Position numbers and translations under genes: made by a program. A DNA stretch of 64,000 bases from CAZKNF01 sp964554105 (GTDB lineage Bacteria; Bacteroidota; Rhodothermia; Rhodothermales; VXPQ01): positions 1-64,000 of the forward strand of contig CAZKNF010000012.1 of NCBI GenBank assembly GCA_964554105.1, in the 5' to 3' direction. Below are positions 49,640 to 60,000 of the stretch, piece by piece. The notes below the pieces were generated by a model. It saw only the letters and a list, made by a program, of their open reading frames with translations. It had not been told where the DNA came from and ran no database searches. Numbering within the stretch: position 1 is the first letter of the stretch; each line of letters begins with the position of its first letter.

Positions 49640-51655
49640 TTAAACATCGATGGGAATCGTTCCATTCCGGCTGCTCGAATCACTTACAACGCCGTTCCCG
49701 GGAAATTGCTTGATGTGTTCTTGAGGATTCTCTTTACCCGAACCCGCCGCGACAGGCGATGCTTCGTGGATGTAGTATTCGGAGTTCGGCAGCGTGTCGC
49801 TGTGACGACGAGCTGCTTTCGATGTCGCTCGCATGCTGTCGTCAGCGTTCCGCCGCAATTCACGCAAGTTCTTCGAGATCTCGAGCTCGAACAAATCAAA
49901 AAGATGCCGAAAAGCTTCCCTGTCTCGGTCGAATGCCGGACCCGATTCACCCGCCCGAACCTGGCGATCCATTTTCGAAAGCGATGCCGTCAAACCGAAT
50001 AGCATCACCGCATTATCGGCTAGGCGACCCTGCATGACCTGGTGCTTAATCACATCTTCTCGATACCACTTGCTCACCAGCTTAAAATAGTGCGACTGTG
50101 TGCGGATCAACCCAGCCAGCCGATCACCGAACGGTCGCAGTGATGGATACACTCCGTTTACGGCAGGTGCTGCCGGCCTGACGCCGAGAAAAAGCTCCGC
50201 CGCAAGTGGCACAGCCCGCTTCATGATCGTCGAGTTCGTCGCATTCGTAAAAATTCTTCCCAGGTTGTCCGCCACGGATTCGTCTTTCTGCCATCCCATG
50301 GCGTCCTGAATGCCGAGCATGGATTCGGCGAGTTTCTTCCCGCCGTACGCAAAAATGAAGGACTGCATCACTTCGTTGGAGCCTTCCACAATCCGATGGA
50401 TGCGGTTATCCCGCCAGATGCGCTCTAGCTCGTTCTCGGTCATATATCCCTCACCACCCATGATCTGCATGGCGTCGTCTATGACCCTCCACCCATAGTG
50501 TGAACAGAACACCTTCGTGGCGGCCGTTTCGACCATGACGTCCGTATCGCCGCGATCGAGCATCCCGGTCATAAGGTAGAGCACGGCATCCATTGCATAC
50601 GTGTACGCCGCCATCCGCGCGATGCACTGCTGCACGAGTTCGAAATCCGCCAGAGGACGGCCGAATTGATAGCGCGTCTGTACCCACTTAATGCTCTGGT
50701 CCATCGCCCGTTGAGCCGCGCCTCCAACGCCCGCCGATAACGTGCACCGGCCGAAGTTCAGGCAGCTCAAAGCAACGACGAGCCCCTTCCCCTCCTCGTG
50801 CAGGAGATTCGCTCTGGGAACGCGGACATTGTTCAGTCGAATCCGAGCCTGCCACGTCCCCCGAATTCCGGCTTTGCTGCGGTTATTTTCGTAAACGTCT
50901 AAACCTTCCATATCCGGCGTACAGATCAATGCCGTCACGCCCTCCTTCTCTTCTCCCGTCTCGGGATCAGTCACGGTCTGCTTCGCCATCACCGTGTACA
51001 CACCGGCCATTGCACCGGACGTGCTCCACTTCTTATCACCGTTGATGACGTAGTACTCGCCATCCTCCGTCTTCTCACAGTACGTTTCCTGACCTGCGGC
51101 ATCCGAGCCAACGTTGGGCTCCGAAAGGCAGAATGCCGACATCGTATCCCTTGCCACCATCGGCAGGTATCTGCGCTTCTGCTCTTCAGTGCCGAAGAGC
51201 ATAATGGCCTTGCATCCGATCGACTGGTGCGCCGATACGACGACGGCGGTCGACGCACAGTATCTTCCGATGAGTTCCAGCACGCGGTTGTAGGAAGTCA
51301 CGCCGAGACCGAGGCCGCCATACTTTTCAGGAACCGTCATGCCCATCACTCCGAGATCGAAAAGCCGATCGATGCACCAATCCGGGATATATTCCTCCTG
51401 ATCGATTAGTACCGCCGGGTGTTCGTTCTTAAGATAGTCTTCCAGGCTCTCGAGCAGCTGATCGGCCTTTTGACGCTGGTCGTCGGATTCCTTCGGATAT
51501 GGAAACACGAGATCATCGCGAAAGCGGCCCCAAAACATATTCTTGATCAAGCCCATACGGGAGGGCTCCGGGCCCACCATGGTCTCGATCTCCTGGATCA
51601 TTCGTTGATCCTGTACCGAGACATTCTTCAAACGACCTATGCGTGACTCAGACAT
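49640..51655 (-). CDS. Acyl-CoA dehydrogenase (VLCAD/ACAD9-like)
   Basis: A 671-residue acyl-CoA dehydrogenase, longer than the usual 380. N-terminal, middle and C-terminal ACAD domains span about residues 70-460: MTVPEKYGGLGLG, FCLSEPNVGSDA, KKWSTSGAMAG, and MQIMGGEGYMTENELERIWRD-type signature with IVEGSNEVM. An extra helical domain (about 460-600) resembles the membrane-binding extension of VLCAD/ACAD9. The polar tail of about 60 residues looks unstructured. It starts beta-oxidation of long acyl-CoA with FAD. No clear ribosome site precedes the ATG at 51655. Confidence 0.93.
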   Translation of the reverse strand: MSESRIGRLKNVSVQDQRMIQEIETMVGPEPSRMGLIKNMFWGRFRDDLVFPYPKESDDQRQKADQLLESLEDYLKNEHPAVLIDQEEYIPDWCIDRLFDLGVMGMTVPEKYGGLGLGVTSYNRVLELIGRYCASTAVVVSAHQSIGCKAIMLFGTEEQKRRYLPMVARDTMSAFCLSEPNVGSDAAGQETYCEKTEDGEYYVINGDKKWSTSGAMAGVYTVMAKQTVTDPETGEEKEGVTALICTPDMEGLDVYENNRSKAGIRGTWQARIRLNNVRVPRANLLHEEGKGLVVALSCLNFGRCTLSAGVGGAAQRAMDQSIKWVQTRYQFGRPLADFELVQQCIARMAAYTYAMDAVLYLMTGMLDRGDTDVMVETAATKVFCSHYGWRVIDDAMQIMGGEGYMTENELERIWRDNRIHRIVEGSNEVMQSFIFAYGGKKLAESMLGIQDAMGWQKDESVADNLGRIFTNATNSTIMKRAVPLAAELFLGVRPAAPAVNGVYPSLRPFGDRLAGLIRTQSHYFKLVSKWYREDVIKHQVMQGRLADNAVMLFGLTASLSKMDRQVRAGESGPAFDRDREAFRHLFDLFELEISKNLRELRRNADDSMRATSKAARRHSDTLPNSEYYIHEASPVAAGSGKENPQEHIKQFPGNGVVSDSSSRNGTIPIDV

Positions 51656-51957
51656 CTATGCACCTTACCTATTTTGATCGCGGCAAAACCTCACGTGGGC
51701 GGAGTGATCTAGCATGCTTCCATGAAATCCACCCAGAACCGTGCCGTTTATCGAAAGCGTCCGACGCTGATGCGATCCCCGCCGACAAGATTCTCACGCA
51801 TCCGGGAAAGGCGAGCCTCAGGAAGCGCTTCCAACGCTGTATTGAGTACATGGTCGAAATTCTCCTGTTCCTCGCGGCAAAGCGACTTGAAATCGCCGTA
51901 TTTCGTGCATAGTCATCGATCTATATCTCTACACAATAGATCCCACAAACGCCGGAA
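51656..51957. other. Divergent promoter region between the ACAD gene and pyrF
   Basis: A 302-base gap with no credible gene. TTGAAA (51887-51892) with a 17-base spacer to TAGTCA (51910-51915) is a weak candidate promoter for pyrF. No repeat or hairpin of note is visible. The ACAD promoter must also lie here. Confidence 0.35.
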
Positions 51958-52788
51958 ATGAGCGTCTCACGTTTTACTTCGCGACTCCGCAGAATTCAGG
52001 CTAAGCACTCGTCCGTACTCTGCGTCGGGCTCGATCCGGACCCGCAGCGTTTGCCGGCGCACCTCGTCGACCGATACGATCTGGCAGACGCCGTGCTGGC
52101 GTTCAATCTGGATGTCATCGACGCTACCGCGGACCTGGCATGTGCATTCAAGCTGAATCTCGCGTTTTATGAAATTTTAGAAGAACGTTGCTGGGAGGTG
52201 CTTCGCGACACCATCGCACGCATTCCGGAAGGCACGCTGGTAATCGCTGATGGGAAGCGCGGCGACATCGGCAATTCCGCCAGGTTCTACGCCGAGGCGG
52301 TGTTCGATAGGCTCAACTTCGACGCATGCACCGTATCCCCCTACATGGGACGCGACAGCGTGCAGCCCTTTCTCGACTTCCCCGGCAAGGGCGTGTTCGT
52401 GCTCGTAAGGACGTCGAATCCCGGAGCGCGGGATTTTCAGGAGATCGAAGCCGGCGGTACGCCGCTTTTCGAACGTGTCGCGCGTTCGGCGCTGACGTGG
52501 GGTACCGACCAGCCTGGCGACGTGGGCTACGTCGTCGGTGCGACGGGCGAGGCGGCGCTGCGTTCGATCCGCAGCTTCGCACCTGAGGTCCCCATGCTGA
52601 TCCCGGGCGTCGGGGCGCAGGGTGGCGATGCAGATGCCGTCGTGGCGTCTGCTGGAACGGGAACCATCCTGGTGAACAGCAGCAGGCAGATCATCTACGC
52701 GTCGGACGGCAAAGACTTTGCGGAAGCTGCACGGCGAGAGACCGATGCGATCAGGACTCGACTGGCCGTTCCGTACCTCGAGATGTAG
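51958..52788 (+). CDS. pyrF: Orotidine 5'-phosphate decarboxylase
   Basis: A 276-residue TIM-barrel enzyme that makes UMP from OMP, the last step of de novo pyrimidine synthesis. The catalytic signature is IADGKRGDIGNSA, with Asp98, Lys100 and Asp103. Extra length and the NLDVIDATADLACAFKLNLAFYE start place it in the longer PyrF subfamily found in Bacteroidota, actinobacteria and mycobacteria. Substrate phosphate loop: IPGVGAQGGDADAVV. The DUF2851 gene follows after 187 bases. Confidence 0.96.
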   Translation: MSVSRFTSRLRRIQAKHSSVLCVGLDPDPQRLPAHLVDRYDLADAVLAFNLDVIDATADLACAFKLNLAFYEILEERCWEVLRDTIARIPEGTLVIADGKRGDIGNSARFYAEAVFDRLNFDACTVSPYMGRDSVQPFLDFPGKGVFVLVRTSNPGARDFQEIEAGGTPLFERVARSALTWGTDQPGDVGYVVGATGEAALRSIRSFAPEVPMLIPGVGAQGGDADAVVASAGTGTILVNSSRQIIYASDGKDFAEAARRETDAIRTRLAVPYLEM

Positions 52789-52975
52789 CGTCAGGAACCA
52801 CAACCGTCCGCCCGCACCAAGGTTCGCGCCGAGACAAGCGTCCGGACTCGCGATGAGGTTCAATCTCCCACTGAGGTTACGTCTCGCCCCTTTCTGTGTC
52901 TTTGATAGTAGCGGACGTCCTCACCTCACGAGTACGTCCGCCGTCATCGTCCCGGATGCATTTGCTCTCATCGCC

Positions 52976-54454
52976 ATGCCGACATCCACCACGTCCGTGG
53001 TTTCACCGTACTTCTATGGACTCTCGGATGACGTGTTCGAAGTTCTTCTTCACGAACCTGCACCGGACGTGCGCGACGTGCCGGAATCCCTGGTGCAGGA
53101 GCTCTGGCAGAGTCAACGATTCGATCGGTCGGACCTCATGACAGTCGGCGGCATGCCGATCCAGGTGACGTCTCCCGGACGCCTCAACACTGATAGCGGA
53201 CCCGATTTTCTTGACGTCCGACTGAGAATAGGAGAGACATCGTGGCGAGGTGCCGTTGAGATACATACTACGTCAGGAATCTGGATCGATCACGGTCATG
53301 ACAGCGATCCGGTCTACAATGCTACGCTGCTGCACGTCTCGCTTTACTCCGACATCTGGACTGGACGCCTCAAGCGTGCTGACGGGACGATACTTCCCGA
53401 AATCGTACTGTTTCCACGCCTTACCACCCCTCTCCGACGGCTTGTACACGCGTTCCATACCAGGTCGGACCAGAAGCTGGCATGTGCATCCGGATGGCAT
53501 CGTGTTCCGGATTCCATTCGCGACCCCTGGATCCGCCGCCTGGGCATCGAACGATTCGAAGAGAAGAAAAGTCGTATTGCATCGGTTGAATCACTGGAGC
53601 GTCGTCTTTATGAGGATGTGTTCACGAGCCTCGGCTACGCAAAAAATGCCGGAGCGATGCGTACGTTGGCCCGCGTAGTAACTCGTGCGCGTGCGAGGCA
53701 GCTAGACCACGCGGCAGACGTGGAGGCTATTTTTCTGGGATGTGCAGGTCTCATCCCCTCGCCCTCCGACCTTTTGGATGCGGACCGGGATACGGCCGAC
53801 TATGCGATGGAGCTGCGGGATCGTTTCGAGCGAATGAATCACCAGTTCGAGCTCGCACCCATGCCATCCACTGCCTGGCGATTCTTCCGTCTCAGGCCCG
53901 CCAATTTTCCACCCCTTCGGATCGCTCAGGCCGCTGCACTTCTGGCGCCGAAGCGAGCTTTCCTCCGAGATGAGCCTATCGAAGCGCTCTCACAGATCCT
54001 GCGCAATGACCCGCAGACGGTTCAGGCCCTTCGAAAGCTATTCGAAATTGAGCTTGCCGATTTCTGGCGGGATCACGTCCGGCTAGATCGACGATCGAAG
54101 CCACACACCCGTGCTATAGGACAGTCGAGAATCGATGCGATCCTCATAAATGCCGTGCTTCCGGTACTTGCGACGCACGCAGATCGAACGCGTGACACGA
54201 AGCTCGCGGATGCCGTTCTGGAGGCCGCCACGTGTCTTCCTGCGGAACAGGATGTCGTAGTCCGCAGCTTCGAGCAACTTGGTACGAAACCGTCCAATGC
54301 TGTCGATGCGCAGGGACTGCATCAACTCTTCAGGACCCGATGCACGCAAGCCCGATGCCTTACGTGCGACATTGGACGCCACCTTCTCTCTGAAAACTCA
54401 CCGGAAGACAGCGCGTCTAACGAGTCCGCAGAAACGCAACACCATTCCCTCTGA
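52976..54454 (+). CDS. DUF2851 family protein
   Basis: A 492-residue soluble protein of the DUF2851 family, found mainly in Bacteroidota. Hallmarks: GRLNTDSGPDFLDVRLRIGETSWRGAVEIHTTSGIWIDHGHDSDPVYNATLLHVS near residues 60-125 (given here in parts: GAVEIH and WIDHGHDSDPVYN) and the C-terminal CLTCDIGRHLL with two Cys. The acidic and His residues of the first block resemble a nuclease or metal site, which is only a guess. The ATG at 52976 fits the family; an upstream extension overlapping pyrF is unlikely. The ABM gene starts one base after its stop. Confidence 0.88.
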   Translation: MPTSTTSVVSPYFYGLSDDVFEVLLHEPAPDVRDVPESLVQELWQSQRFDRSDLMTVGGMPIQVTSPGRLNTDSGPDFLDVRLRIGETSWRGAVEIHTTSGIWIDHGHDSDPVYNATLLHVSLYSDIWTGRLKRADGTILPEIVLFPRLTTPLRRLVHAFHTRSDQKLACASGWHRVPDSIRDPWIRRLGIERFEEKKSRIASVESLERRLYEDVFTSLGYAKNAGAMRTLARVVTRARARQLDHAADVEAIFLGCAGLIPSPSDLLDADRDTADYAMELRDRFERMNHQFELAPMPSTAWRFFRLRPANFPPLRIAQAAALLAPKRAFLRDEPIEALSQILRNDPQTVQALRKLFEIELADFWRDHVRLDRRSKPHTRAIGQSRIDAILINAVLPVLATHADRTRDTKLADAVLEAATCLPAEQDVVVRSFEQLGTKPSNAVDAQGLHQLFRTRCTQARCLTCDIGRHLLSENSPEDSASNESAETQHHSL

Positions 54455-54455
54455 C

Positions 54456-54767
54456 GTGCTGATCCGTCTGGTTCGCATGACCTTCTTCCCCGATCGAATC
54501 GGCGACTTCCTGTCAATCTTCGACGAGGCGTCACCAGAAATACGGGCCTTCGAGGGGTGCAGCCATCTGGAACTGTGGCAGGAGATGGACGACGAAAATG
54601 TGTTTACAACATGTAGTCACTGGCGTGGCAAAGAGGCCCTGGAGAACTATCGGCACAGCGATCTTTTCCGGTACACGTGGGCAGATACGAAAGTTTTATT
54701 CGCTGCTGCACCGGAGGCGCACAGCTTTACTCGTATCCGCGCACTCGACGGCAACGACGATGCCTGA
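54456..54767 (+). CDS. Antibiotic biosynthesis monooxygenase (ABM) domain protein
   Basis: A 103-residue ferredoxin-fold protein: LIRLVRMTFFPDRIGDFLSIF, then GCSHLELWQEMDDENVFTTCSHWRGKEALENYRHSDLF. These match the ABM superfamily; members oxidise quinones or degrade heme, or have no enzyme activity. The GTG at 54456 gives the normal N-terminal strand and lies one base after the DUF2851 stop, which supports coupling; ATG at 54477 would cut the first strand. Function here is unknown. Confidence 0.85.
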   Translation: MLIRLVRMTFFPDRIGDFLSIFDEASPEIRAFEGCSHLELWQEMDDENVFTTCSHWRGKEALENYRHSDLFRYTWADTKVLFAAAPEAHSFTRIRALDGNDDA

Positions 54768-54791
54768 CCCTCTGATCTGATCCTCGTAGAA

Positions 54792-55526
54792 CTACTCGTC
54801 CATTTCGTCGCCGTCCGCACCGGCGCCGCCATCCGCATCTTCGCCGGCATCCGCATCTTCGCCGGCAACTGCGTCGTCGCCGCTATCGGCACTTGCATCC
54901 CCATCCATGCTGGTTCCGGTATCAGTCGGCGCCGCAGGCGTATCCAGATCGGGATTTGTATCATCCCCAACCTGTGACCCACCCGCGCGTGCTGCCGCAA
55001 GTACGTCGTCGAGTGTCACGTCCCGCTGATTCGACTGAACACGCTGATAGTACGGTGGGATGAGGGCATACGGGCGATCGACCCGGTCCGCCGCCGGTGA
55101 TGGCAGAAATGAATAACGGGCCTCCTCCATGAGGCCTTGATAACGAAGTCTCACCGTCCTCTGCTTCGTGATCAGAGCACCAAATACGCGGTGCAGCGTT
55201 CGATGATCACTTTCCGGCGAGAGATTTGCGATCATATCGGTATGTCCGTCGAAGACGGCCGCATGGCCTTCCACCGCTCGGCGGTACATTGCCGAAAACT
55301 CTTCCAGCTGCTCATTTTCCGCTGCAGCCTGCTCGAGCATGCTGACGTCGGAGCGCGCCCGTAGAAGCTCTTCTTCAAAAAGCTGATGAGCTCGGTGTAT
55401 CTCATTGTAAATCGCCTCCTCGCTCCCGTCTCCACCATAGGAACGGCAGCCCGTCGCGAACGCGACCAGCGTCACCAGAATGAGAAGTGATCGTATAGAT
55501 CTCGCGCTTGATTGAATGCCGATCAT
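54792..55526 (-). CDS. Acidic lipoprotein of unknown function
   Basis: A 244-residue protein with a signal peptide and lipobox FATGC (Cys27), so a lipid-anchored surface or periplasmic protein. The middle (residues 35-160) is helical, with conserved-looking segments EIHRAHQLFEEELLRARSDVSMLEQ and LHRVFGALITKQRTVRLRYQGLMEEARYSFLPS. The last 60 residues are Asp/Ala/Gly-rich and unstructured, built partly from a duplicated unit (18 bases repeated at 54830-54847 and 54848-54865). No family recognised. It lies between two convergent/same-strand housekeeping genes with short spacers. Confidence 0.78.
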   Translation of the reverse strand: MIGIQSSARSIRSLLILVTLVAFATGCRSYGGDGSEEAIYNEIHRAHQLFEEELLRARSDVSMLEQAAAENEQLEEFSAMYRRAVEGHAAVFDGHTDMIANLSPESDHRTLHRVFGALITKQRTVRLRYQGLMEEARYSFLPSPAADRVDRPYALIPPYYQRVQSNQRDVTLDDVLAAARAGGSQVGDDTNPDLDTPAAPTDTGTSMDGDASADSGDDAVAGEDADAGEDADGGAGADGDEMDE

Positions 55527-55587
55527 GTGCTAACCCTTACCTCGAAACCGTATAGGAGTGCAGCTGGAGAGACAACGAGTGGAGAAT

Positions 55588-56856
55588 CTAGATAATCGTG
55601 TCGTCCGGTATGTTGACGTTTTTCGGAATCACAACGATTCCGTCGCGAATATAGAACATGTCGTTCTCCGCTTCCTCGATGCTCTCTCGATTTTTGATGA
55701 TGCACCGCCTACCTATGCTGACGTTCCGATCGATGATGGCGCCCTCGATGTATGACTCCTCACCCACACCGGGATGGTTGGGCCCCTCCACGGGATCACG
55801 CGTCTTAGGATCGTGCCACGGGTAATAATCCGCGCCCATGAAGACCGTATTCTTGATGGTCGTGTTGTTGCCGATAAAGGACCGTATCCCTACCACCGAA
55901 TTGGATATCTGGCTGTTGATGATCACACTCGCCTCGCCGATCAGCGAGTCCTGAACGTACGAACTCACAATCTTGGCGGGGGGCAGAATGCGAGCATTGG
56001 TGTATAGCGGCATTTCTGCATTGTAGATGTCGTACTCGGGAGAACGGTCCGCCAGCATCAGATTGGCATCAAAAAACGAACGAATGGTACCAACATCGCT
56101 CCAGTATCCTGTGAACGGATAGCTCACCACGCGCCTCGCTTCGATCGCGTCGGGGATGATCTCCTTTCCGAAATCATGGTGATCCGGACTCTCGCCGAGC
56201 ATCTGATCAAGCAGGTCCTTATCGAAAATGTAGATGCCCATCGATGCCAGGTAGATGCGCCCCTGATCCTCCATCTGCTTCGACACCGGGCTGTCCTTAC
56301 CAGCCAGGTCGTCCAGCGGCGGCTTCTCGTGAAACTCCGTGATGGTCCCGTCGGAATCGGTCTTGAGAATGCCGAATGCCGGCGCTTCCTCCGCCGTCAC
56401 CGGAACCGTCGCGATCGTGACCTCCGCCTTCGAATCAAGGTGATGCTTGAACAGCTTCCGATAATCCATCGTGTAGAGCTGATCTCCCGAAAGGATGAGC
56501 ACGTGAGAATGCCGATATACTCTCATGTGCGGTAAACTTCGGCGAACCGCGTCCGCAGTGCCCTGAAACCAGTCCTTCGACGCGGGCGTCTGCTCGGCCG
56601 CGATAATCGTGACGAAGCCCTCACGAAATCGGTCGAACTGATAGGTTCTCGCAATGTGGCGATTCAGGCTCGCCGAATTGTACTGGGTGAGAACGAAGAT
56701 TCGATTGATGTTTGAATTGATGCAATTCGAAACGGGTATATCGATCAACCGGTACTTGCCTCCCAGTGGGACCGCCGGCTTTGAACGATGCAGCGTGAGA
56801 GGGAAAAGGCGAGTTCCGGCGCCGCCCCCGAGAATCACCGAGAGTAATTCATCCAT
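55588..56856 (-). CDS. glgC: Glucose-1-phosphate adenylyltransferase
   Basis: A 422-residue ADP-glucose pyrophosphorylase, the committed step of glycogen synthesis. ILGGGAGTRLFPLT is the nucleotidyl loop; KPAVPLGGKYRLIDIPVSNC binds substrate; the C-terminal left-handed beta-helix (VVGIRSFIGNNTTIKNTVFMGADYY) follows. The sequence resembles the cyanobacterial/plant-type enzyme more than E. coli GlgC. The ATG at 56856 has an AGGG ribosome site eight bases away. It is divergent from the DUF4175 gene. A GT5 N-domain protein is encoded 4 kb away, but no full glycogen synthase is seen. Confidence 0.95.
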   Translation of the reverse strand: MDELLSVILGGGAGTRLFPLTLHRSKPAVPLGGKYRLIDIPVSNCINSNINRIFVLTQYNSASLNRHIARTYQFDRFREGFVTIIAAEQTPASKDWFQGTADAVRRSLPHMRVYRHSHVLILSGDQLYTMDYRKLFKHHLDSKAEVTIATVPVTAEEAPAFGILKTDSDGTITEFHEKPPLDDLAGKDSPVSKQMEDQGRIYLASMGIYIFDKDLLDQMLGESPDHHDFGKEIIPDAIEARRVVSYPFTGYWSDVGTIRSFFDANLMLADRSPEYDIYNAEMPLYTNARILPPAKIVSSYVQDSLIGEASVIINSQISNSVVGIRSFIGNNTTIKNTVFMGADYYPWHDPKTRDPVEGPNHPGVGEESYIEGAIIDRNVSIGRRCIIKNRESIEEAENDMFYIRDGIVVIPKNVNIPDDTII

Positions 56857-57006
56857 GTCAGTACCCTGCAAGTTGAGGCAATCGAGGCTTGCTCGTAAAG
56901 TACTAACAGGTCGCCACTTATGTTGACGCCGTGAGCGAATCGTTGAAACACGTCGTACTCCGTTCGGTACATCCTCCTTCCGATCTCCGCCCCGAATTGC
57001 GGTCCC

Positions 57007-60000
57007 ATGAGCGAGCAATCCATAGATCTCCTGCGCCGTATTCGTCAGCGTCTCGCCGACACTGCACGTCGCATGACAATGGCTGATCTCCTGTTTGGGC
57101 TCGCCGTATCGCTCGGCATCGGCTCGGCGGTTTGGATCATCTCTGTTGCCGTCGAAGCGGGATTCTGGCTCAGCACGACGTTGCGGACCGTTCTCTTCTG
57201 GGGAATACTCATTCTCCTGTTCGGACTCATCGTGTACTACATCCTGATGCCGCTGCTCCGGCTGTCCGGACTACTCAGCGGACCGACGACGGAAACGGTG
57301 GCACGTCGGGTGGGCTCCCATTTCCCGGAAGTCGGCGACCGGCTGATCAATCTACTCGATCTATCCGAAGGCCGCCGCAGCGACGCCCCGGACGGACTGA
57401 TCGACGGTGCCGTCCGGATGCTTGGATTTCAGGTGGAGACCGTCGAATTCGAGAATGTAGAAACGTTTTCGAAAGCGCGCAGAGCAATTCGATTCGCAGC
57501 TATACCTCTTGTCTCGCTCCTACTCTTTGCCGCCGCCGCGCCGAGTACATTCGTCGATGCATCGAAGCGTCTGTTTTCTCCTGGGATGACCTTCCAGGCT
57601 CCCGCGCCGTTTAGTTTGATCGTGGAACCCGGCGATCAGGAGCTCGCCAGTGGGACGTCCATGGAAATTCGCGTACGCGCCGAAGGCCAGGAACGTCCGA
57701 CGTCCGTGACGCTCGAGGTCAACAATCTGGATGAAGATCATGTGGATGAGCTGACGCTGCGCGCAGATTCTTCCGGCGTCTTCCGGCATACGTTGGTGAA
57801 CGTCCGCCAATCGTTCCGCTACCGGGCTGCTGCCGCACCAGTGGAGACTGCCTGGTACCGAACCGATGTCACGGAGCATCCGCTTATACGCGGCATGCAA
57901 GTTACAGTCGACGCGCCGTCCTACGCGGGTATTCCGCCCCGGCGCCTTGATCCCAACGTTGGGGATGTCACCAGCTTGCCGGGATCCCGCGTGAATCTCG
58001 ACCTCGAAATTGGCGGTTCGGCTGTCGAGGAGGCCTACGTGTCATTCGATGACGGAACCACGGAGCCGCTCGAGCTCGAAAGCAACCGGGCGTCGGGCAG
58101 CTTTCGCCTAACTCGTGAGGGAGAGTACCGGATTGTGCTCGAAAATCGACGGGGCATTCAGAATAGAAACCCTATCGCGTACAGGATGCGCCTCGTCGCC
58201 GATGCGGCACCCTCAGTTATCCTCGTACGTCCCGACGAGGATGCCGTACTCGGTGAGGACCTTCGATCCCTTCTCGTCGCGCGGTTAAGTGACGATTTCG
58301 GATTCCGCAATCTGGAGCTGCACTATCGGCTCTCAGAAAGCCGATTCGGGGAGTCATCCGACGAATATGATACGGTTTCGATTCCGCTCGAGGATCCGGC
58401 CCAGCTTGATCAAGAGGTGCGCTTCGACTGGCACCTGACAGAATCTACCGATCTGGATCCCGTGCCGGGTGACGTTATTGAGTACTTCCTCCAAGTACGG
58501 GACAATGACGCATACGCCGGATTTAAGTCTGCTAATACGTCCCTGCATCGCCTGCGCCTTCCATCCCTCGCCGAGAAGTACGAGCAAATCGAGAACGAGC
58601 AGGATGATCTGGAAGACCGCATGGGCGACATGATGCGGAACTCTGAACAAATCCGTGAGCAATTCGACGAACTCCGTGATGAGCTTCGCCGGAAACAGGA
58701 TGCCGACTGGGAAGACCAGCGCCAGCTCGAGCAGATCGAGGAACGCCAGAAACAGCTCGAGGAACAGACCGATCAACTCAGCGAGCAGATGCGCTCGATG
58801 AATCAGTCGATGGAGGAGAACGACCTTCTTAGCGACGAGACCATGGAAATGTATCAGGAGATGCAGAAGGTCGTCGAGGAGATCAACTCGCCGGAGCTAA
58901 TGGAAGCCCTCCGCCAGCTTCAGGAATCGATTGAGCAGATGGATCTGCAGCAAATGCAGGAATCCGTTGAAAATTTCGAGTTTAGTGAGGAGCAGTATCG
59001 GCAGCGGATGGAACGTGCCCTCGAGCTGTTCAAGAATCTCCGGACACAGCAAGCGCTCGAGGAAGCCGCCCGACGCGCTGAGGAGATTGCAAAGCAGCAG
59101 GAACGACTTGCCGAGCGAACAGAGGAGTTCCTCGAAGAGCGCGCGGAGGCCCCACAAGACGACGAAGATCCCCGCAGCGGCGAGGACGCAGAATCCGACG
59201 AACAGTCCGAGGACGGCGAGAATGCGGACGGAGAAGACCGCTCGGCCGGTGAAGCGAATTCCGAGAGCGAAGAAAATGCGGAGACAAACGAAGATGCCGC
59301 GGCCGAGCAAGATGGGCAGAACACCTCCGATTCGGACGGCAGTGAGTCCCCTGGCGAGCAGGATCAGGACACATCGGCGTCAGAGAAGCTCGCGAGCGAA
59401 CAGGAACGCTCGAAACAGGAAATGGAACAGCTCGAAGAGCTGCTCGAGAAAATCCGCAGCGAGATGGACGAGCTTCAGAAGGGGCCGAAAGAAGAAATGC
59501 AGCGGCTGAACGACGCCGTCCGACAGGAGCAGATTCCGCAGCAGATGCAGGAGAATGCAAATCAGCTTCGGAAGCAGCAGATGCAGGATGCACAGCAGGG
59601 GCAGCAGCAGATGCAGCAGCAGCTCCAGCAGCTTCAGTCGCAGCTCAGTGAAATGCAGAGCGGAATGCAGGGCCAGCAGATGGAAATGAATATGGCAGGG
59701 CTTCGGCGGGCTCTGAGTGATGTGCTGACGCTATCTCAAAAACAGGAAGACCTGCGTCGTGGAATTCGAAACACGGCATCCGAGGCGCCTGCGCTCCGCG
59801 AGGATGCCCGCGGCCAGGTCGAGCTCTCCGAGGGACTCGCTACCGTCATCGATTCCCTCCAGAACCTGGCAAAAGACATCCCGCAGATGAGCCGTGAAGT
59901 GCAGCGGCAATCCGGTGAAGCCGTTCGACAGATGAGCCGTGCGGTCGATGCGATGACCGAGAGAGCGGTCGATGAAGCTGTCGGCCATCAGAAAGCCTCC

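Noticed and set aside
51656..51957. Small frames of 60-89 codons between the ACAD gene and pyrF
   Set aside because: No start signals, no motifs, and the codon choice does not resemble the neighbours.
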